The notes: generated by a model from the letters alone, not told the origin. A stretch of 64,000 bases of DNA from Flagellimonas allohymeniacidonis (GCF_004296335.1 NZ_SGIU01000001.1:186001-250000), one strand, 5' to 3'. Shown: positions 8,796 through 19,014, counted from the first letter of the stretch. A program made the numbers and translations.

Positions 8796-10235
8796 ATGAA
8801 AAGAGAATTGATTATAACCTTTTTGTTGATGGCAACAATAGGTTGCAACGATGACTTTTTGGAAATTCCTTTGGAAGACGCCGTGCCAGCCGAAGAATTT
8901 TTCGCGACTCAAGAACATGCCCTTGAGGCAACGAACCAAATGTATGCCTATCAGATAGAATGGTTTACCTCGGGTTTTCCATATACTGGAGTGCTACAGA
9001 TACCGTCTGACGACTCAGATAAAGGCAGTAATCCCGGAGATGCGGCTTTCCTAAATGATTTCAACAACTTCACATTCAATTCTTCCGCTTTTCTCTTTGA
9101 TAATTATTGGACGGGACAATTCCGGGGTATCAACTTTGCCAATCAAATATTGGTCAATGTACCAGGTATCAACATGGATGAGACTTTAAAAACAAGATTA
9201 CTGGCGGAAGCTAGGTTCTTTAGAGGATATCATTACTTCAATTTGGTGAGAGCTTTTGGAGGTGTTCCCATATACGACACCTTGCCTGAAGATGGGGTCT
9301 ATAATATCCCAAGGAACTCCGTGGATGAGGTTTATGACTTTTTGATTGCAGATTTGGTTGCAGCAGCAGAAGATTTGCCTGTTTCTTACTCTGGTGAAGA
9401 CATTGGTAGGGCCACCCGTGGTGCTGCCAAGGGCTTTTTGGCAAAAGTATACATGTACAGAGGTGATTGGACACAAGTACTGTCATTGACTGAGGAGGTA
9501 AAAGGATTGGGATTTGACCTGTTTCCTGATTACTACCAATTGTTCCGACCAGAAAACGAGTTCAATGTGGAATCAATTTTTGAAGTGCAGTCTATCGCGG
9601 ATGCGGGCTGTTTGGGAGATTCACAATATGGCCAACACCAAGGAGTTCGTGGACAATTCGGATGGGGATTCAATTCTCCATCGGAGGATTTGGTGAACGC
9701 CTATGAGCCAGGCGATTTGAGAATGGATGCCACCATCTTGTTCGTAGGAGAGACTACACCGGAAGGGGATTTGATAACAGCTGGTAATAATCCAGATAAT
9801 CCTACGCGATACAATCAAAAAGTATACATCCCAGAAGCCCAGCACAGGAGAAACAATTGTAGGCAAAATGCCGATGCCAATTTGAAAATCTTACGTTTTG
9901 CCGATATTCTTTTAATGAATGCTGAGGCCAATAACGAATTGGGCAATGCCAGTGCTGCACTGGAAAGTCTCAACAGAATAAGAAATCGGGCTGGACTTGC
10001 CGATATCAGCGTCACAGATCAAAATGACCTGCGAACGGCCATTTGGAGGGAAAGACGTGTTGAATTGGCTTTGGAGGGGGATCGTTTCTTGGATTTGGTA
10101 CGTCAAGGCCGAGCTGGAGAAGTTCTCAAGGCTCACGGAACACAGTTTACCGATGGGGTGCATGAGATTTTCCCTATACCTCAAAACCAAATCAACCTGA
10201 GCAATGGTGTTTTGGTACAGAATCCGGGTTATTAG
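8796..10235 (+). CDS. SusD-like glycan-binding lipoprotein (PUL1)
   Basis: Surface lipoprotein that lids the SusC transporter and binds glycan. The ATG at 8796 gives a clean lipoprotein signal, MKRELIITFLLMATIGC; the in-frame ATG at 8760 would put 12 polar residues in front and is unlikely. SusD/RagB features include TPR-like helices (AEARFFRGYHYFNLVRAFGGVP), an IWRERRVELALEGDRFLDLVR motif near the C-terminus and the ending PIPQNQINLSNGVLVQNPGY. It lies 38 bp after susC. Confidence 0.94.
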   Translation: MKRELIITFLLMATIGCNDDFLEIPLEDAVPAEEFFATQEHALEATNQMYAYQIEWFTSGFPYTGVLQIPSDDSDKGSNPGDAAFLNDFNNFTFNSSAFLFDNYWTGQFRGINFANQILVNVPGINMDETLKTRLLAEARFFRGYHYFNLVRAFGGVPIYDTLPEDGVYNIPRNSVDEVYDFLIADLVAAAEDLPVSYSGEDIGRATRGAAKGFLAKVYMYRGDWTQVLSLTEEVKGLGFDLFPDYYQLFRPENEFNVESIFEVQSIADAGCLGDSQYGQHQGVRGQFGWGFNSPSEDLVNAYEPGDLRMDATILFVGETTPEGDLITAGNNPDNPTRYNQKVYIPEAQHRRNNCRQNADANLKILRFADILLMNAEANNELGNASAALESLNRIRNRAGLADISVTDQNDLRTAIWRERRVELALEGDRFLDLVRQGRAGEVLKAHGTQFTDGVHEIFPIPQNQINLSNGVLVQNPGY

Positions 10236-10263
10236 TTAATATAAGTTTGAGTTAGTTTATTTC

Positions 10264-11619
10264 ATGAGGTTACTGTTAAACCTAATGGTCATTGCATCTT
10301 TAGTAGCGGGATGCAATGGCCATAAAACTGTCGAAGAAAAACAAACTTCTTCCGAAAAGGGCACTAAAATTTCCCTTTCCGATGAGGAACTGATGGATAT
10401 TGTTCAAAAAGAAACCTTCAACTATTTCTGGGAAGGGGCAGAACCTGTTTCCGGAATGGCCCGGGAGAGAATACATATGGACGGTATTTATCCCTCCGAT
10501 GACCGAGACGTGGTGACCACGGGAGGTTCGGGCTTCGGTCTAATGGCCATTTTGGTTGGTATTGAACGTGGTTTTGTTTCCCGTGAGGATGCCCTAAAAC
10601 GTTTCGAGAAAGTAGTGGACTATCTGGCAAGGGCCGATCGTTTTCATGGCGCTTGGCCACATTGGCTTTATGGCCCCACTGGGGAAACCAAACCCTTCAG
10701 CCCAAAGGATGATGGAGGAGATCTAGTAGAGACAGCGTTTCTTATTCAAGGCCTACTCACGGTAAAACAGTATTTCATGGAAGGTAACCAAAGGGAGAGG
10801 CAACTTGCTCAAAACATACAAAAGTTATATGAGGAAGTGGAATGGGATTGGTATACCCAAGGAGGAAACGGTTTGTTTTGGCATTGGTCGCCAAATTTCG
10901 GTTGGGAAATGAACTTTTTGGTCAGGGGTTATAATGAAGCCCTGGTCATGTACATTTTGGCAGCGGCTTCACCTACCCATCCAATTTCAAAAGAAGCCTA
11001 TGACATAGGCTGGGCCAGAAATGGTGATATATCCAATGGGGTAAACTATTATGATCTGGATACGGAATTAGATCACTATTCAAGTGATACTTCTCCCGTA
11101 GGGCCACTTTTTTGGGCACATTATTCATATTTGGGATTGAACCCCAAAGGCCTTAAAGATCAATATGGGGATTATTGGAAGTTAAATACCAATCATGCTG
11201 CAATTCATTACAGGCATTGCATTGAAAACCCAAATGATTATGAAGGATATTCCGAAAAGTGCTGGGGCCTTACTTCAAGCTATTCCATGAAAGGTTATGC
11301 GGCACACCGGCCCGATAGGGATTTGGGGGTAATTTCACCTACAGCTGCCTTGTCATCGATGCCATATACTCCCAAGGAGAGCCTTGATTTTTTACGGTTT
11401 ATGTATGAAGAACAGGACCGTCTGATTGGAAAATATGGCCCCTATGACGCTTTTAGCCTTGAACATAATTGGTATTTGCCACGATATCTTGCAATTGATC
11501 AGGGCCCGATACCTGTTATGATTGAAAACTACAGAAGCGGTATGCTCTGGAAATGGTTCATGAAAAATGAAGATGTGCAAAGGGGACTTGCCAAATTAGG
11601 CTTTACCCATGAGCAGTAA
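10264..11619 (+). CDS. GH144-like (PF10091 'glycoamylase') lipoprotein, probable beta-glucanase
   Basis: 451-aa lipoprotein (lipobox VAGC, Cys17) with the all-alpha (alpha/alpha)6-barrel family often labelled glucoamylase family protein. Recognisable stretches are ETFNYFWEGAEPVSGMARE, VTTGGSGFGLMAILVGIERGF, EWDWYTQGGNGLFWHWSP and SPTAALSSMPYTP. Characterised members (GH144, for example from Chitinophaga pinensis) are endo-beta-1,2-glucanases, and related Bacteroides loci pair them with GH3 enzymes acting on sophorose. Here a GH3 gene follows directly, so a beta-1,2-glucan or related beta-glucan motif is plausible. It sits between susD and GH3 in the operon. Family assignment is strong, substrate is inferred. 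Confidence 0.85.
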   Translation: MRLLLNLMVIASLVAGCNGHKTVEEKQTSSEKGTKISLSDEELMDIVQKETFNYFWEGAEPVSGMARERIHMDGIYPSDDRDVVTTGGSGFGLMAILVGIERGFVSREDALKRFEKVVDYLARADRFHGAWPHWLYGPTGETKPFSPKDDGGDLVETAFLIQGLLTVKQYFMEGNQRERQLAQNIQKLYEEVEWDWYTQGGNGLFWHWSPNFGWEMNFLVRGYNEALVMYILAAASPTHPISKEAYDIGWARNGDISNGVNYYDLDTELDHYSSDTSPVGPLFWAHYSYLGLNPKGLKDQYGDYWKLNTNHAAIHYRHCIENPNDYEGYSEKCWGLTSSYSMKGYAAHRPDRDLGVISPTAALSSMPYTPKESLDFLRFMYEEQDRLIGKYGPYDAFSLEHNWYLPRYLAIDQGPIPVMIENYRSGMLWKWFMKNEDVQRGLAKLGFTHEQ

Positions 11620-11671
11620 GAAGCGTTGGATAGATTTTCGTAGTAACTCATAATTTCCATTAATAAACATT

Positions 11672-13945
11672 ATGAACTTGACCAAACCATATCTAGTTGT
11701 CTTTTTGTTTAGTATTCTCATGCATGTACGTGCCCAAGAAAGAAGCACAATTCCAGTTGTCCAAAAACTTTTGGACAAGATGACCTTGGATGAAAAAATA
11801 GGCCAACTTAACCTACTTACGCCGGGCGGTGGAGTTGCTACGGGTTCTGTCGTAAGCAAGGATGTGGAAAAAAAGATCACAGCGGGCCAAGTGGGTGGCC
11901 TTTTTGGGGTGGCTGGACCGGATAAGGTGAGGGTCGCCCAAGAACTGGCGGTGAAACATACCCGTTTAAAAATTCCCCTATTGTTCGGTTCTGATGTCAT
12001 TCATGGCTATAAAACCACATTTCCGATTCCCCTGGGAATTTCATGCAGTTGGGATCCAGAATTGATTGAAAAAACCGCACGGGTAGCGGCAGTTGAAGCC
12101 ACAGCCGATGGTATCAACTGGAATTTTTCCCCTATGGTGGATATTGCAAGAGATCCCAGATGGGGACGTATTGCCGAAGGAGCAGGGGAGGACCCCTACT
12201 TGGGCTCGGCTATTGCAGAGGCCATGGTTCAAGGGTATCAAGGAACCAATCTCTCTCATTCCAATACCATGCTGTCCTGTGTGAAGCATTTTGCCCTATA
12301 TGGAGCATCACAAGCAGGTCGCGACTACCATACCGTGGATATGAGTAAAATTAAAATGTTCAATCAATACCTACCCCCATACAAGGCAGCTGTGGATGCC
12401 GGGGTGGCATCTGTCATGAGCTCCTTTAATGATGTCGATGGAATACCAGCTACCGGGAACAAATGGCTTTTGACAGATTTGTTGCGAGACAGATGGGGAT
12501 TTATTGGATTTGTGGTTTCCGACTATACCTCTTTAAATGAAATGATTCCCCATGGCTTTGGAAACCTTCAGGATGTATCGGCTATTTCCCTGAAAGCAGG
12601 TTTGGATATGGATATGGTGGGTGAGGGTTTTTTAAAAACACTTAAAAAATCGGTGGAAGAGGGAAGGGTTACGGAAAACGAAGTGACCGAAGCCTGTAGA
12701 AGAATTTTGGAAGCCAAGTACCGATTGGGCTTGTTTGATGATCCTTACCGCTACTTGGATAGCGAAAGACCAAAAAAGGATATTCTTACGCCGGAACATC
12801 GCCAGTTTGCCAGGGAGGTTGCTGCGCGCTCTTTTGTACTGCTAAAAAACCACAATGGCATTCTTCCCATAAAGAAGAACGCCAAAGTTGCTTTGGTGGG
12901 TCCCCTGGCAGATAGCCGTAAAAATATGTTGGGAACCTGGGCCCCTACTGGAAATCCGGATTTAGCGGTAACCGTTATCGAGGGATTTAAAAAAGTGGTG
13001 CCCAATGCCACCATCTCATATGCAAAGGGGTCCAATATAACTGACGATAAGGAGTTGGCGAAAAAGGTGAATGTATTTGGCCAAAGGGTAGTTATCGATA
13101 AGCGCTCACCGGAAGCCATGATTGAGGAAGCAGTGGATGCAGCAAATACCTCGGATGTTGTTGTAGCAGTGGTGGGTGAAGCTACAGAGATGAGTGGCGA
13201 AGCGGCCAGCCGTACAGATATTTCAATTCCAGAAAGTCAAAAGAAACTGATCCGTGCTTTGGTTGCCACAGGCAAGCCTATTGCCCTTGTTTTGATGAGC
13301 GGCCGCCCGCTTACAATTCCAGAGGAGTTTGACATGCCCGTGGCTATACTACAGGTTTGGCATTCCGGTGTGGAAGCGGGCAATGCGATTGCCGACGTTG
13401 TTTTTGGAGATTATAATCCCTCTGGAAAACTGACCACAACTTGGCCCAGAAATGTGGGACAAATACCCATTTATCACAGTGTGAAGAATACCGGAAGACC
13501 AAATCCAAAGGGAGGCTACGAAAAATTCAAATCGAACTATTTGGATGTGCCCAATACCCCATTGCTGCCTTTCGGATACGGCTTGAGCTATACTTCCTTC
13601 GAGTATTCCAACCTCCGCTTGGACAAATCAGAGATTAACCAAGGTCAGGGCGTAAACGTTTCGGTAACCATAGAAAACACAGGAGATTACGATGGTGAGG
13701 AGGTAGTACAGCTCTATTTGAGCGATGTGGTCCGAAGTATAACCCCACCAAGACGCCAACTTAAAGGGTTTAAGAAAGTGATGCTCAAAAAGGGTGAGCG
13801 AAAAGAAGTAACTTTAAGCTTAACAGAGAACGACCTCAAGTTTTATAACAGTAATTTGGAGTATATAGCGGAGCCGGGAGAATTTGTGGTGTATGTTGGC
13901 CCAAATTCAAATGCGGAGCTTTCCCGCTCATTTGTATTGAAGTGA
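11672..13945 (+). CDS. Glycoside hydrolase family 3, beta-glucosidase type
   Basis: 757-aa secreted enzyme with a signal peptide ending HVRAQ. It has the GH3 N-terminal TIM barrel (KMTLDEKIGQLNLLTPGG, PLLFGSDVIHGYKTTFPIPL, WNFSPMVDIARDPRWGR, AEGAGEDPYLG), the nucleophile D284 in GFVVSDYTS, the alpha/beta sandwich domain (ARSFVLLKNHNGILPI, VVGEATEMSGEAASR) and a C-terminal FN3-like domain (LPFGYGLSYTSFEYSNL). The layout matches BglX-type periplasmic beta-glucosidases. In this operon it should release glucose or a related sugar from oligosaccharides made by the upstream glucanase. Specificity is not visible. Confidence 0.92.
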   Translation: MNLTKPYLVVFLFSILMHVRAQERSTIPVVQKLLDKMTLDEKIGQLNLLTPGGGVATGSVVSKDVEKKITAGQVGGLFGVAGPDKVRVAQELAVKHTRLKIPLLFGSDVIHGYKTTFPIPLGISCSWDPELIEKTARVAAVEATADGINWNFSPMVDIARDPRWGRIAEGAGEDPYLGSAIAEAMVQGYQGTNLSHSNTMLSCVKHFALYGASQAGRDYHTVDMSKIKMFNQYLPPYKAAVDAGVASVMSSFNDVDGIPATGNKWLLTDLLRDRWGFIGFVVSDYTSLNEMIPHGFGNLQDVSAISLKAGLDMDMVGEGFLKTLKKSVEEGRVTENEVTEACRRILEAKYRLGLFDDPYRYLDSERPKKDILTPEHRQFAREVAARSFVLLKNHNGILPIKKNAKVALVGPLADSRKNMLGTWAPTGNPDLAVTVIEGFKKVVPNATISYAKGSNITDDKELAKKVNVFGQRVVIDKRSPEAMIEEAVDAANTSDVVVAVVGEATEMSGEAASRTDISIPESQKKLIRALVATGKPIALVLMSGRPLTIPEEFDMPVAILQVWHSGVEAGNAIADVVFGDYNPSGKLTTTWPRNVGQIPIYHSVKNTGRPNPKGGYEKFKSNYLDVPNTPLLPFGYGLSYTSFEYSNLRLDKSEINQGQGVNVSVTIENTGDYDGEEVVQLYLSDVVRSITPPRRQLKGFKKVMLKKGERKEVTLSLTENDLKFYNSNLEYIAEPGEFVVYVGPNSNAELSRSFVLK

Positions 13946-14045
13946 AAGTGATTTTTGGGTTGTCTTTAAAGTGTGCCACATAAAAAAGTTGGTATTGACT
14001 TAGCTTTTGCATAATCAAAAATTCATCTGGAATAAAAGAAATAAC

Positions 14046-15671
14046 ATGAAAATCAGATTCTTATCATTTTTGCTGGTGCTCTGTTTTTCCGCATGTAAGG
14101 AGAAGGAAGTAGAGAAAAAACGGACAACACCCAACATCGTTTTTATCATGTCCGACGATCATGCCTATCAAGCTATCAGTGCCTATGGTCACGAAATCGG
14201 GAAAATTGCACCCACTCCCAACATTGACCGAATTGCGGAGAACGGTGCAAGGTTCAACAGGGCTTACGTAACAAATTCAATCTGTGGCCCCAGCAGGGCC
14301 GTAATACTTACAGGGAAACATAGTCACCTTAATGGGTTTAGACAAAATGGGGAGCGTTTTGACGGTTCTCAAGCAACCTTGCCCAAATATCTTAAAACAA
14401 TGGGATACCAAACGGCAATAGTGGGGAAGTGGCACCTTCACGACTGGCCGCAGGGATTTGACTACTGGAACATTTTACAGGGCCAGGGTAATTATTACAA
14501 TCCCAACTTTGTAGATAATGGGGATTCCATAACAGTGGAAGGCTATGCAAATGATATCATTACCGACAAAGCACTTTCTTGGTTGAAACAAAAAAATGAC
14601 AGCACTCCTTTCCTTTTGATGATACAGCATAAGGCCCCCCATAGAAATTGGATGCCGGCTCTCCGTCATGCCAACAAATATGACAGCATCAACATTCCTA
14701 TTCCAGACACCTATTTTGCCGGGCATGATGATCAGCAAGCCGCTAAGGAGCAGCAACAAACCATATACAAGGACATGTACGAAGGGCACGATCTAAAATT
14801 GAACAAAGCTGCAGGTAGTTTGGAACTGGCCAACAATCCTTGGCCATCCGATTTTGAACGAATGACCGAGGAGCAACGTACTGGATGGAATGAGGCCTAT
14901 CAACCCAAAAACGAATCCTTTCACAAAGCCAATCTTGATGGAAAGGAGCTTGCGTTATGGAAAGGCCAACGTTATCTTCAGGACTATTTGGCCACTGTGG
15001 CGTCTGTGGACGAAGGGGTTGGAAAAATTTTGGACTATTTGGAAGCATCTGGTTTGGATGAGAACACTATTGTCGTGTATACCTCCGATCAGGGTTTTTA
15101 CCTAGGGGAAAAAGGCTGGTTCGACAAGCGTTTTATGTACGAGGAATCGTTTAGGACCCCTCTTTTGATACAATACCCCGGTGTAGTCGAAAAAGGGAAG
15201 CAAGTTGACGCCATGGTACAAAATCTAGATTTTGCCCAGACCTTGTTGGATTTTGCAGGAGGGAGCGAATACAGCTCCGAGATGCAGGGAGAATCTTTGG
15301 TTCCTTTGTTAATGGATACGATGGAAGAGAAGGATTTTAGGGATATCATCTACTATCACTATTACGATTACCCAGCGTTTCATATGGTAAAGAAGCATTA
15401 TGGAGTGAGCACAAAACGATACAAGTTGATGCACTTCTATGACGATATCGACAGTTGGGAGTTCTATGATCTGAAAGAGGACCCCGAAGAGTTGGACAAT
15501 AAGATAGATGATGAAGCGTATGGAGACATCATTGAAAGGATGAAAACAAGACTTGATTCGGTACAAAAACTATACAATGTGACGGAAAAAGAATTTGAAC
15601 AAGCTCCCAAAGAGAAAGTGGACAAAGCTTTTGAAGCATTTGAAAAATTAAGAGGTGCACCAATGAAATGA
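14046..15671 (+). CDS. Sulfatase (S1 type), lipoprotein
   Basis: 541-aa formylglycine sulfatase. ATG at 14046 gives a lipoprotein signal (MKIRFLSFLLVLCFSAC); an in-frame ATG at 14007 is too far upstream. Family features are PNIVFIMSDDHAYQAISAYG, the maturation motif C80-G-P-S-R followed by AVILTGKHSHLNG, AIVGKWHL, and HKAPHRNWMPA, the last common in sulfatases grouped with GlcNAc- or hexose-6-sulfatases. The C-terminus has YDLKEDPEELDN. Its stop overlaps the next gene by 4 bp (ATGA), so translation is coupled. Together with the sulfatase at the left edge it shows that the PUL1 substrate is sulfated or that the locus handles mixed chains. Confidence 0.92.
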   Translation: MKIRFLSFLLVLCFSACKEKEVEKKRTTPNIVFIMSDDHAYQAISAYGHEIGKIAPTPNIDRIAENGARFNRAYVTNSICGPSRAVILTGKHSHLNGFRQNGERFDGSQATLPKYLKTMGYQTAIVGKWHLHDWPQGFDYWNILQGQGNYYNPNFVDNGDSITVEGYANDIITDKALSWLKQKNDSTPFLLMIQHKAPHRNWMPALRHANKYDSINIPIPDTYFAGHDDQQAAKEQQQTIYKDMYEGHDLKLNKAAGSLELANNPWPSDFERMTEEQRTGWNEAYQPKNESFHKANLDGKELALWKGQRYLQDYLATVASVDEGVGKILDYLEASGLDENTIVVYTSDQGFYLGEKGWFDKRFMYEESFRTPLLIQYPGVVEKGKQVDAMVQNLDFAQTLLDFAGGSEYSSEMQGESLVPLLMDTMEEKDFRDIIYYHYYDYPAFHMVKKHYGVSTKRYKLMHFYDDIDSWEFYDLKEDPEELDNKIDDEAYGDIIERMKTRLDSVQKLYNVTEKEFEQAPKEKVDKAFEAFEKLRGAPMK

Positions 15672-16510
15672 AAAAGGGAAACTTCTTTGCATTTGTTTTG
15701 TTAATAGGTTTAACCTGCTCCTCGTTTGGCCAGCAATTTAGCGTTTTGACCTATAATATTCGGTTTGATAACCCTTCTGACGGGATCAATACATGGGATT
15801 CAAGAAAGGCATGGGTCGCATCGCAACTGGACACATATCGTCCAACGATATTTGGAGTTCAGGAAGGATTGAAGCACCAAGTGGTTTTTTTGGAAAGCCA
15901 TCTTGAGCAATATTCCTATTTTGGTGTTGGTAGGGACGATGGTAAGGAGAAAGGGGAACATACTCCTATCTTTTTTGACACCACCGAGGTAAAACTCTTG
16001 AAGAATAATACCTTTTGGCTCTCCGAGACACCCCAAAAACCTTCTAAGGGGTGGGATGCAGCTATAAAACGCATCTGCACCTACGGACTTTTTGAGGATT
16101 TAAAAGGTGGAAATCGTTTTTTGGTGTTCAACACCCATTTTGACCATGTTGGTGGGGTGGCCCGGTTGGAAAGTGCCAAATTGATTTTGGCAAAAATGGA
16201 GCAGTTAAACCCTGATGGTTTGCCCGTACTATTGATAGGCGATTTTAACCTTGAACCTGATAGTGAAGGAATTGGGTTGGTTTTAAAAGAACTGAAAGAT
16301 GCGCATAGCATTGCCAATTACAAAGCGGATGAGGCCCAAGGTACTTTTAACGGATTCGATGCCCAAAAGCCGGTTACTAGAAGAATTGATTATATTTTTT
16401 TTGATGATTCCACACTTAAAGGCCTGAAATGTGACATTTTAAGTGATTCCATACAAGGTCGGTATCCATCTGACCACTTTCCAGTGTACGCTGAATTTGC
16501 CTTTAAATGA
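15668..16510 (+). CDS. Exported endonuclease/exonuclease/phosphatase-fold protein
   Basis: 280-aa protein with a signal peptide (ends SSFGQ) and an EEP (DNase I-like) fold: VLTYNIRFDN, FGVQEGLKHQV, NTHFDHVGGVARLESA, LLIGDFNLEPDS, and the terminal catalytic motif YPSDHFPVYAEF. Such proteins are frequent in Bacteroidota PULs but their role there is unproved; a phosphodiesterase or phosphatase acting on the glycan or on sugar phosphates is possible. It overlaps both neighbours by 4 bp, so it belongs tightly to the operon. Confidence 0.88.
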   Translation: MKKGNFFAFVLLIGLTCSSFGQQFSVLTYNIRFDNPSDGINTWDSRKAWVASQLDTYRPTIFGVQEGLKHQVVFLESHLEQYSYFGVGRDDGKEKGEHTPIFFDTTEVKLLKNNTFWLSETPQKPSKGWDAAIKRICTYGLFEDLKGGNRFLVFNTHFDHVGGVARLESAKLILAKMEQLNPDGLPVLLIGDFNLEPDSEGIGLVLKELKDAHSIANYKADEAQGTFNGFDAQKPVTRRIDYIFFDDSTLKGLKCDILSDSIQGRYPSDHFPVYAEFAFK

Positions 16511-19005
16511 GAAGTATGGGAAAACGACTCTTTTTTTTGCTTGGGTTGGCAACAGCGATGCATATGAATGGTCAGCGGACGCTTTTATCCGAATGGACTT
16601 TTTTCACAGAAAAAGATTCTGCTTTACAAACCATCACGGTTCCGCACACTTGGAATTTAAAAGATGCCTTTGACGATGAACCAGGCTATTGGCGGGGAAA
16701 GGGAATTTATGAGACCACCTTTGAAGTAAATGACCTGGAACAGGCCTATTTCCTTCATTTTGAAGGAGTAAATCAAGAAGCCAAAATCTTTATAAATGGC
16801 AAATATGCTGGAATACATTTAGGGGGTTATACGGCTTTTGATATCGATGCATCTGACCTTTTGGAAATAGGAGAAAATGATTTGAAAGTCGAGGTGACCA
16901 ATGCACATGATGATACCATTCCGCCTCTGGATGCTGATTTTACGTTCTTTGGGGGGATATATCGGGCGGTTTATCTGGAAATGGAAAACGCTGTTCATTT
17001 TCAAAAAAGGCATGGAGCCGACAACATAAAGATTGATGCGCTTCTGGATGAGACCTTAAAGAAAGGAACCGTGCAAATACATGGGAGCGTTACCAATCCC
17101 CAAAAGGACAGTTTGTGGGTGGCCGTTTCTTTGTATGATAATATAGATGGACATCCAGTATACTCTACACAATTTTCAATTGTGGACACTTTACAGCACA
17201 GGTATGGTTTGAACTTACCCAAACTTTGGTCCCCCGAGTTGCCGAACCTATACCATTTGACCATAGAATTGAGCGATGGCGCCCGAACCATAGATACATA
17301 TGAGCATCAAATCGGATTTCGAAAATTCGAGGCAAATACCTCAGGCTTTATACTCAACAACCAGCCATTGAAACTATTAGGTGTTAACCGGCATCAAGAC
17401 TTCCATGGTTATGGTAACGCTGTTCCGTTAGACTTGCAGTTGAAGGATTTGGCCACTATCAAAGAAATGGGAAGCAATTTTCTTCGATTGGCGCATTATC
17501 CACAATCAAAAGAAATCTATGAAGCAGCGGATAGCCTTGGTCTCATCCTATGGTCCGAGATACCTGTTGTGAACAAGGTGCCCATTGGTGATGATTTTGA
17601 TTCATACAGCAACAACAGTATAGCAATGCAGACTGAGCATATCGCTCAAAATTACAACCACCCTTCACTTATTTTTTTGGGGTATATGAACGAGATATTT
17701 CTTCGCATGGTTTTTGACCGACTGGATGAAAAAACTGAAGAGGCCATCATTTCAAATACACTGGACTTGGCTACTGATTTGGAGCAGCTGACCAGAAATC
17801 GGGCACCCAATCACATCACGGTAATGGCACTTCATGGAAACTCAATCTATAATGAAACAGGAATTGCTGACATTGCCATGGTCATAGGTTGGAACCTATA
17901 CAAAGGTTGGTATGAGGGAAAGATTTTTGATCTTGGTCCTTTTTTGGATTTAGAAAATCAAAAATTTCCAAATAGACCCTTGATTATTTCGGAATATGGA
18001 GTTGGAGCCGACCCTAGGATTCGGAGCGAGATTCCCAAGAAATTTGATTTTTCTGAAGCCTACCAGTTGGAGTACCATTTGGGTTACATGAAACAGATAC
18101 TTGAGCGGGACTATGTAATGGGTGCGACTGTATGGAATTTTGCCGATTTTGCTTCAGAATTTAGGGGGGATGCTTTGCCTCATATCAATCAAAAAGGTTT
18201 GGTAAACTATGATCGTACCCCAAAAAACACCTTTCATTGGTATAAGGCGGTCTTGGATTCCACAAATCAACACATTCGATTTTTCAGGGATAGTGATCGG
18301 CACGATCATTCCTCAAATCAGAGAGAAATCGAGGTCATTGCCAACCGGGCTTTCCGCTTGCAGGCAAATGATTCTGAATATTTATTCGAAAGGCCCCAAT
18401 GGGGTGTTTCAAGTCAAACGATTTATTTGAGGGAAGGCAAAAATGTCCTAAAACTTTATGATAAGGAAGGCACACTTACGGATTACTGGAATATCGACTA
18501 TAAAAAGCCCAACTTAAATAAGCTGGGGGATAGGTTAAACCTTAATCTGGGAACGGATATTGAATTTCTGTCCAAGGATGGAACATTGTGGATTCCTATA
18601 AAGAACACTTCAAACGTGACGACCGTGGGTAAGGTTTCCATGAAAAAAATAGCGACAAACATACGAGGTACAACCAATGACCCCATTTACCAATCGCAAT
18701 TAATCAATATTGAAAAAATGGTTCTGGAGGTTCCCGAAGGGGATTATGAAGTTTTATTGCACTTTTCCCGATTTGGAAATGAAAATGAATTGATTTTCGA
18801 ACTTGGGAAAAATACCAATCCCTTAAGGGGTGACTTGGCGCAACAGCTTTATGTAAATGACAAGCAGGTAGAGGTGCCTCCTTTAGGTACATTTCAATGG
18901 GCCACAAAAAGGATATTGGTCCCTTCCGCAGAAAAGTTGGAAGTCAAAGCAAATCCAAGAACCACTATCTCATTAGCTGGAATATCGATAATGCGGTTAA
19001 GATAA
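16507..19005 (+). CDS. Glycoside hydrolase family 2
   Basis: 832-aa exported enzyme, last gene of the PUL1 operon. A signal peptide (ends HMNGQ) is followed by the GH2 sugar-binding jelly roll (VPHTWNLKDAF, GYWRGKGIYETTF, DADFTFFGGIYRAVYLE), an Ig-like domain and the TIM barrel (LLGVNRHQDFHGYGNAV, FLRLAHYPQSKEIYEAAD). The predicted acid/base is E396 in GYMNE and the nucleophile is E496 in LIISEYG. GH2 covers beta-galactosidases, glucuronidases and mannosidases; which one cannot be read here. The C-terminal 230 residues look like an extra beta-rich domain. It overlaps the preceding gene by 4 bp; a start at 16516 is also possible. A hairpin at 19015-19048 probably ends the operon. Confidence 0.9.
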   Translation: MRSMGKRLFFLLGLATAMHMNGQRTLLSEWTFFTEKDSALQTITVPHTWNLKDAFDDEPGYWRGKGIYETTFEVNDLEQAYFLHFEGVNQEAKIFINGKYAGIHLGGYTAFDIDASDLLEIGENDLKVEVTNAHDDTIPPLDADFTFFGGIYRAVYLEMENAVHFQKRHGADNIKIDALLDETLKKGTVQIHGSVTNPQKDSLWVAVSLYDNIDGHPVYSTQFSIVDTLQHRYGLNLPKLWSPELPNLYHLTIELSDGARTIDTYEHQIGFRKFEANTSGFILNNQPLKLLGVNRHQDFHGYGNAVPLDLQLKDLATIKEMGSNFLRLAHYPQSKEIYEAADSLGLILWSEIPVVNKVPIGDDFDSYSNNSIAMQTEHIAQNYNHPSLIFLGYMNEIFLRMVFDRLDEKTEEAIISNTLDLATDLEQLTRNRAPNHITVMALHGNSIYNETGIADIAMVIGWNLYKGWYEGKIFDLGPFLDLENQKFPNRPLIISEYGVGADPRIRSEIPKKFDFSEAYQLEYHLGYMKQILERDYVMGATVWNFADFASEFRGDALPHINQKGLVNYDRTPKNTFHWYKAVLDSTNQHIRFFRDSDRHDHSSNQREIEVIANRAFRLQANDSEYLFERPQWGVSSQTIYLREGKNVLKLYDKEGTLTDYWNIDYKKPNLNKLGDRLNLNLGTDIEFLSKDGTLWIPIKNTSNVTTVGKVSMKKIATNIRGTTNDPIYQSQLINIEKMVLEVPEGDYEVLLHFSRFGNENELIFELGKNTNPLRGDLAQQLYVNDKQVEVPPLGTFQWATKRILVPSAEKLEVKANPRTTISLAGISIMRLR

Positions 19006-19014
19006 TGGACTGGC

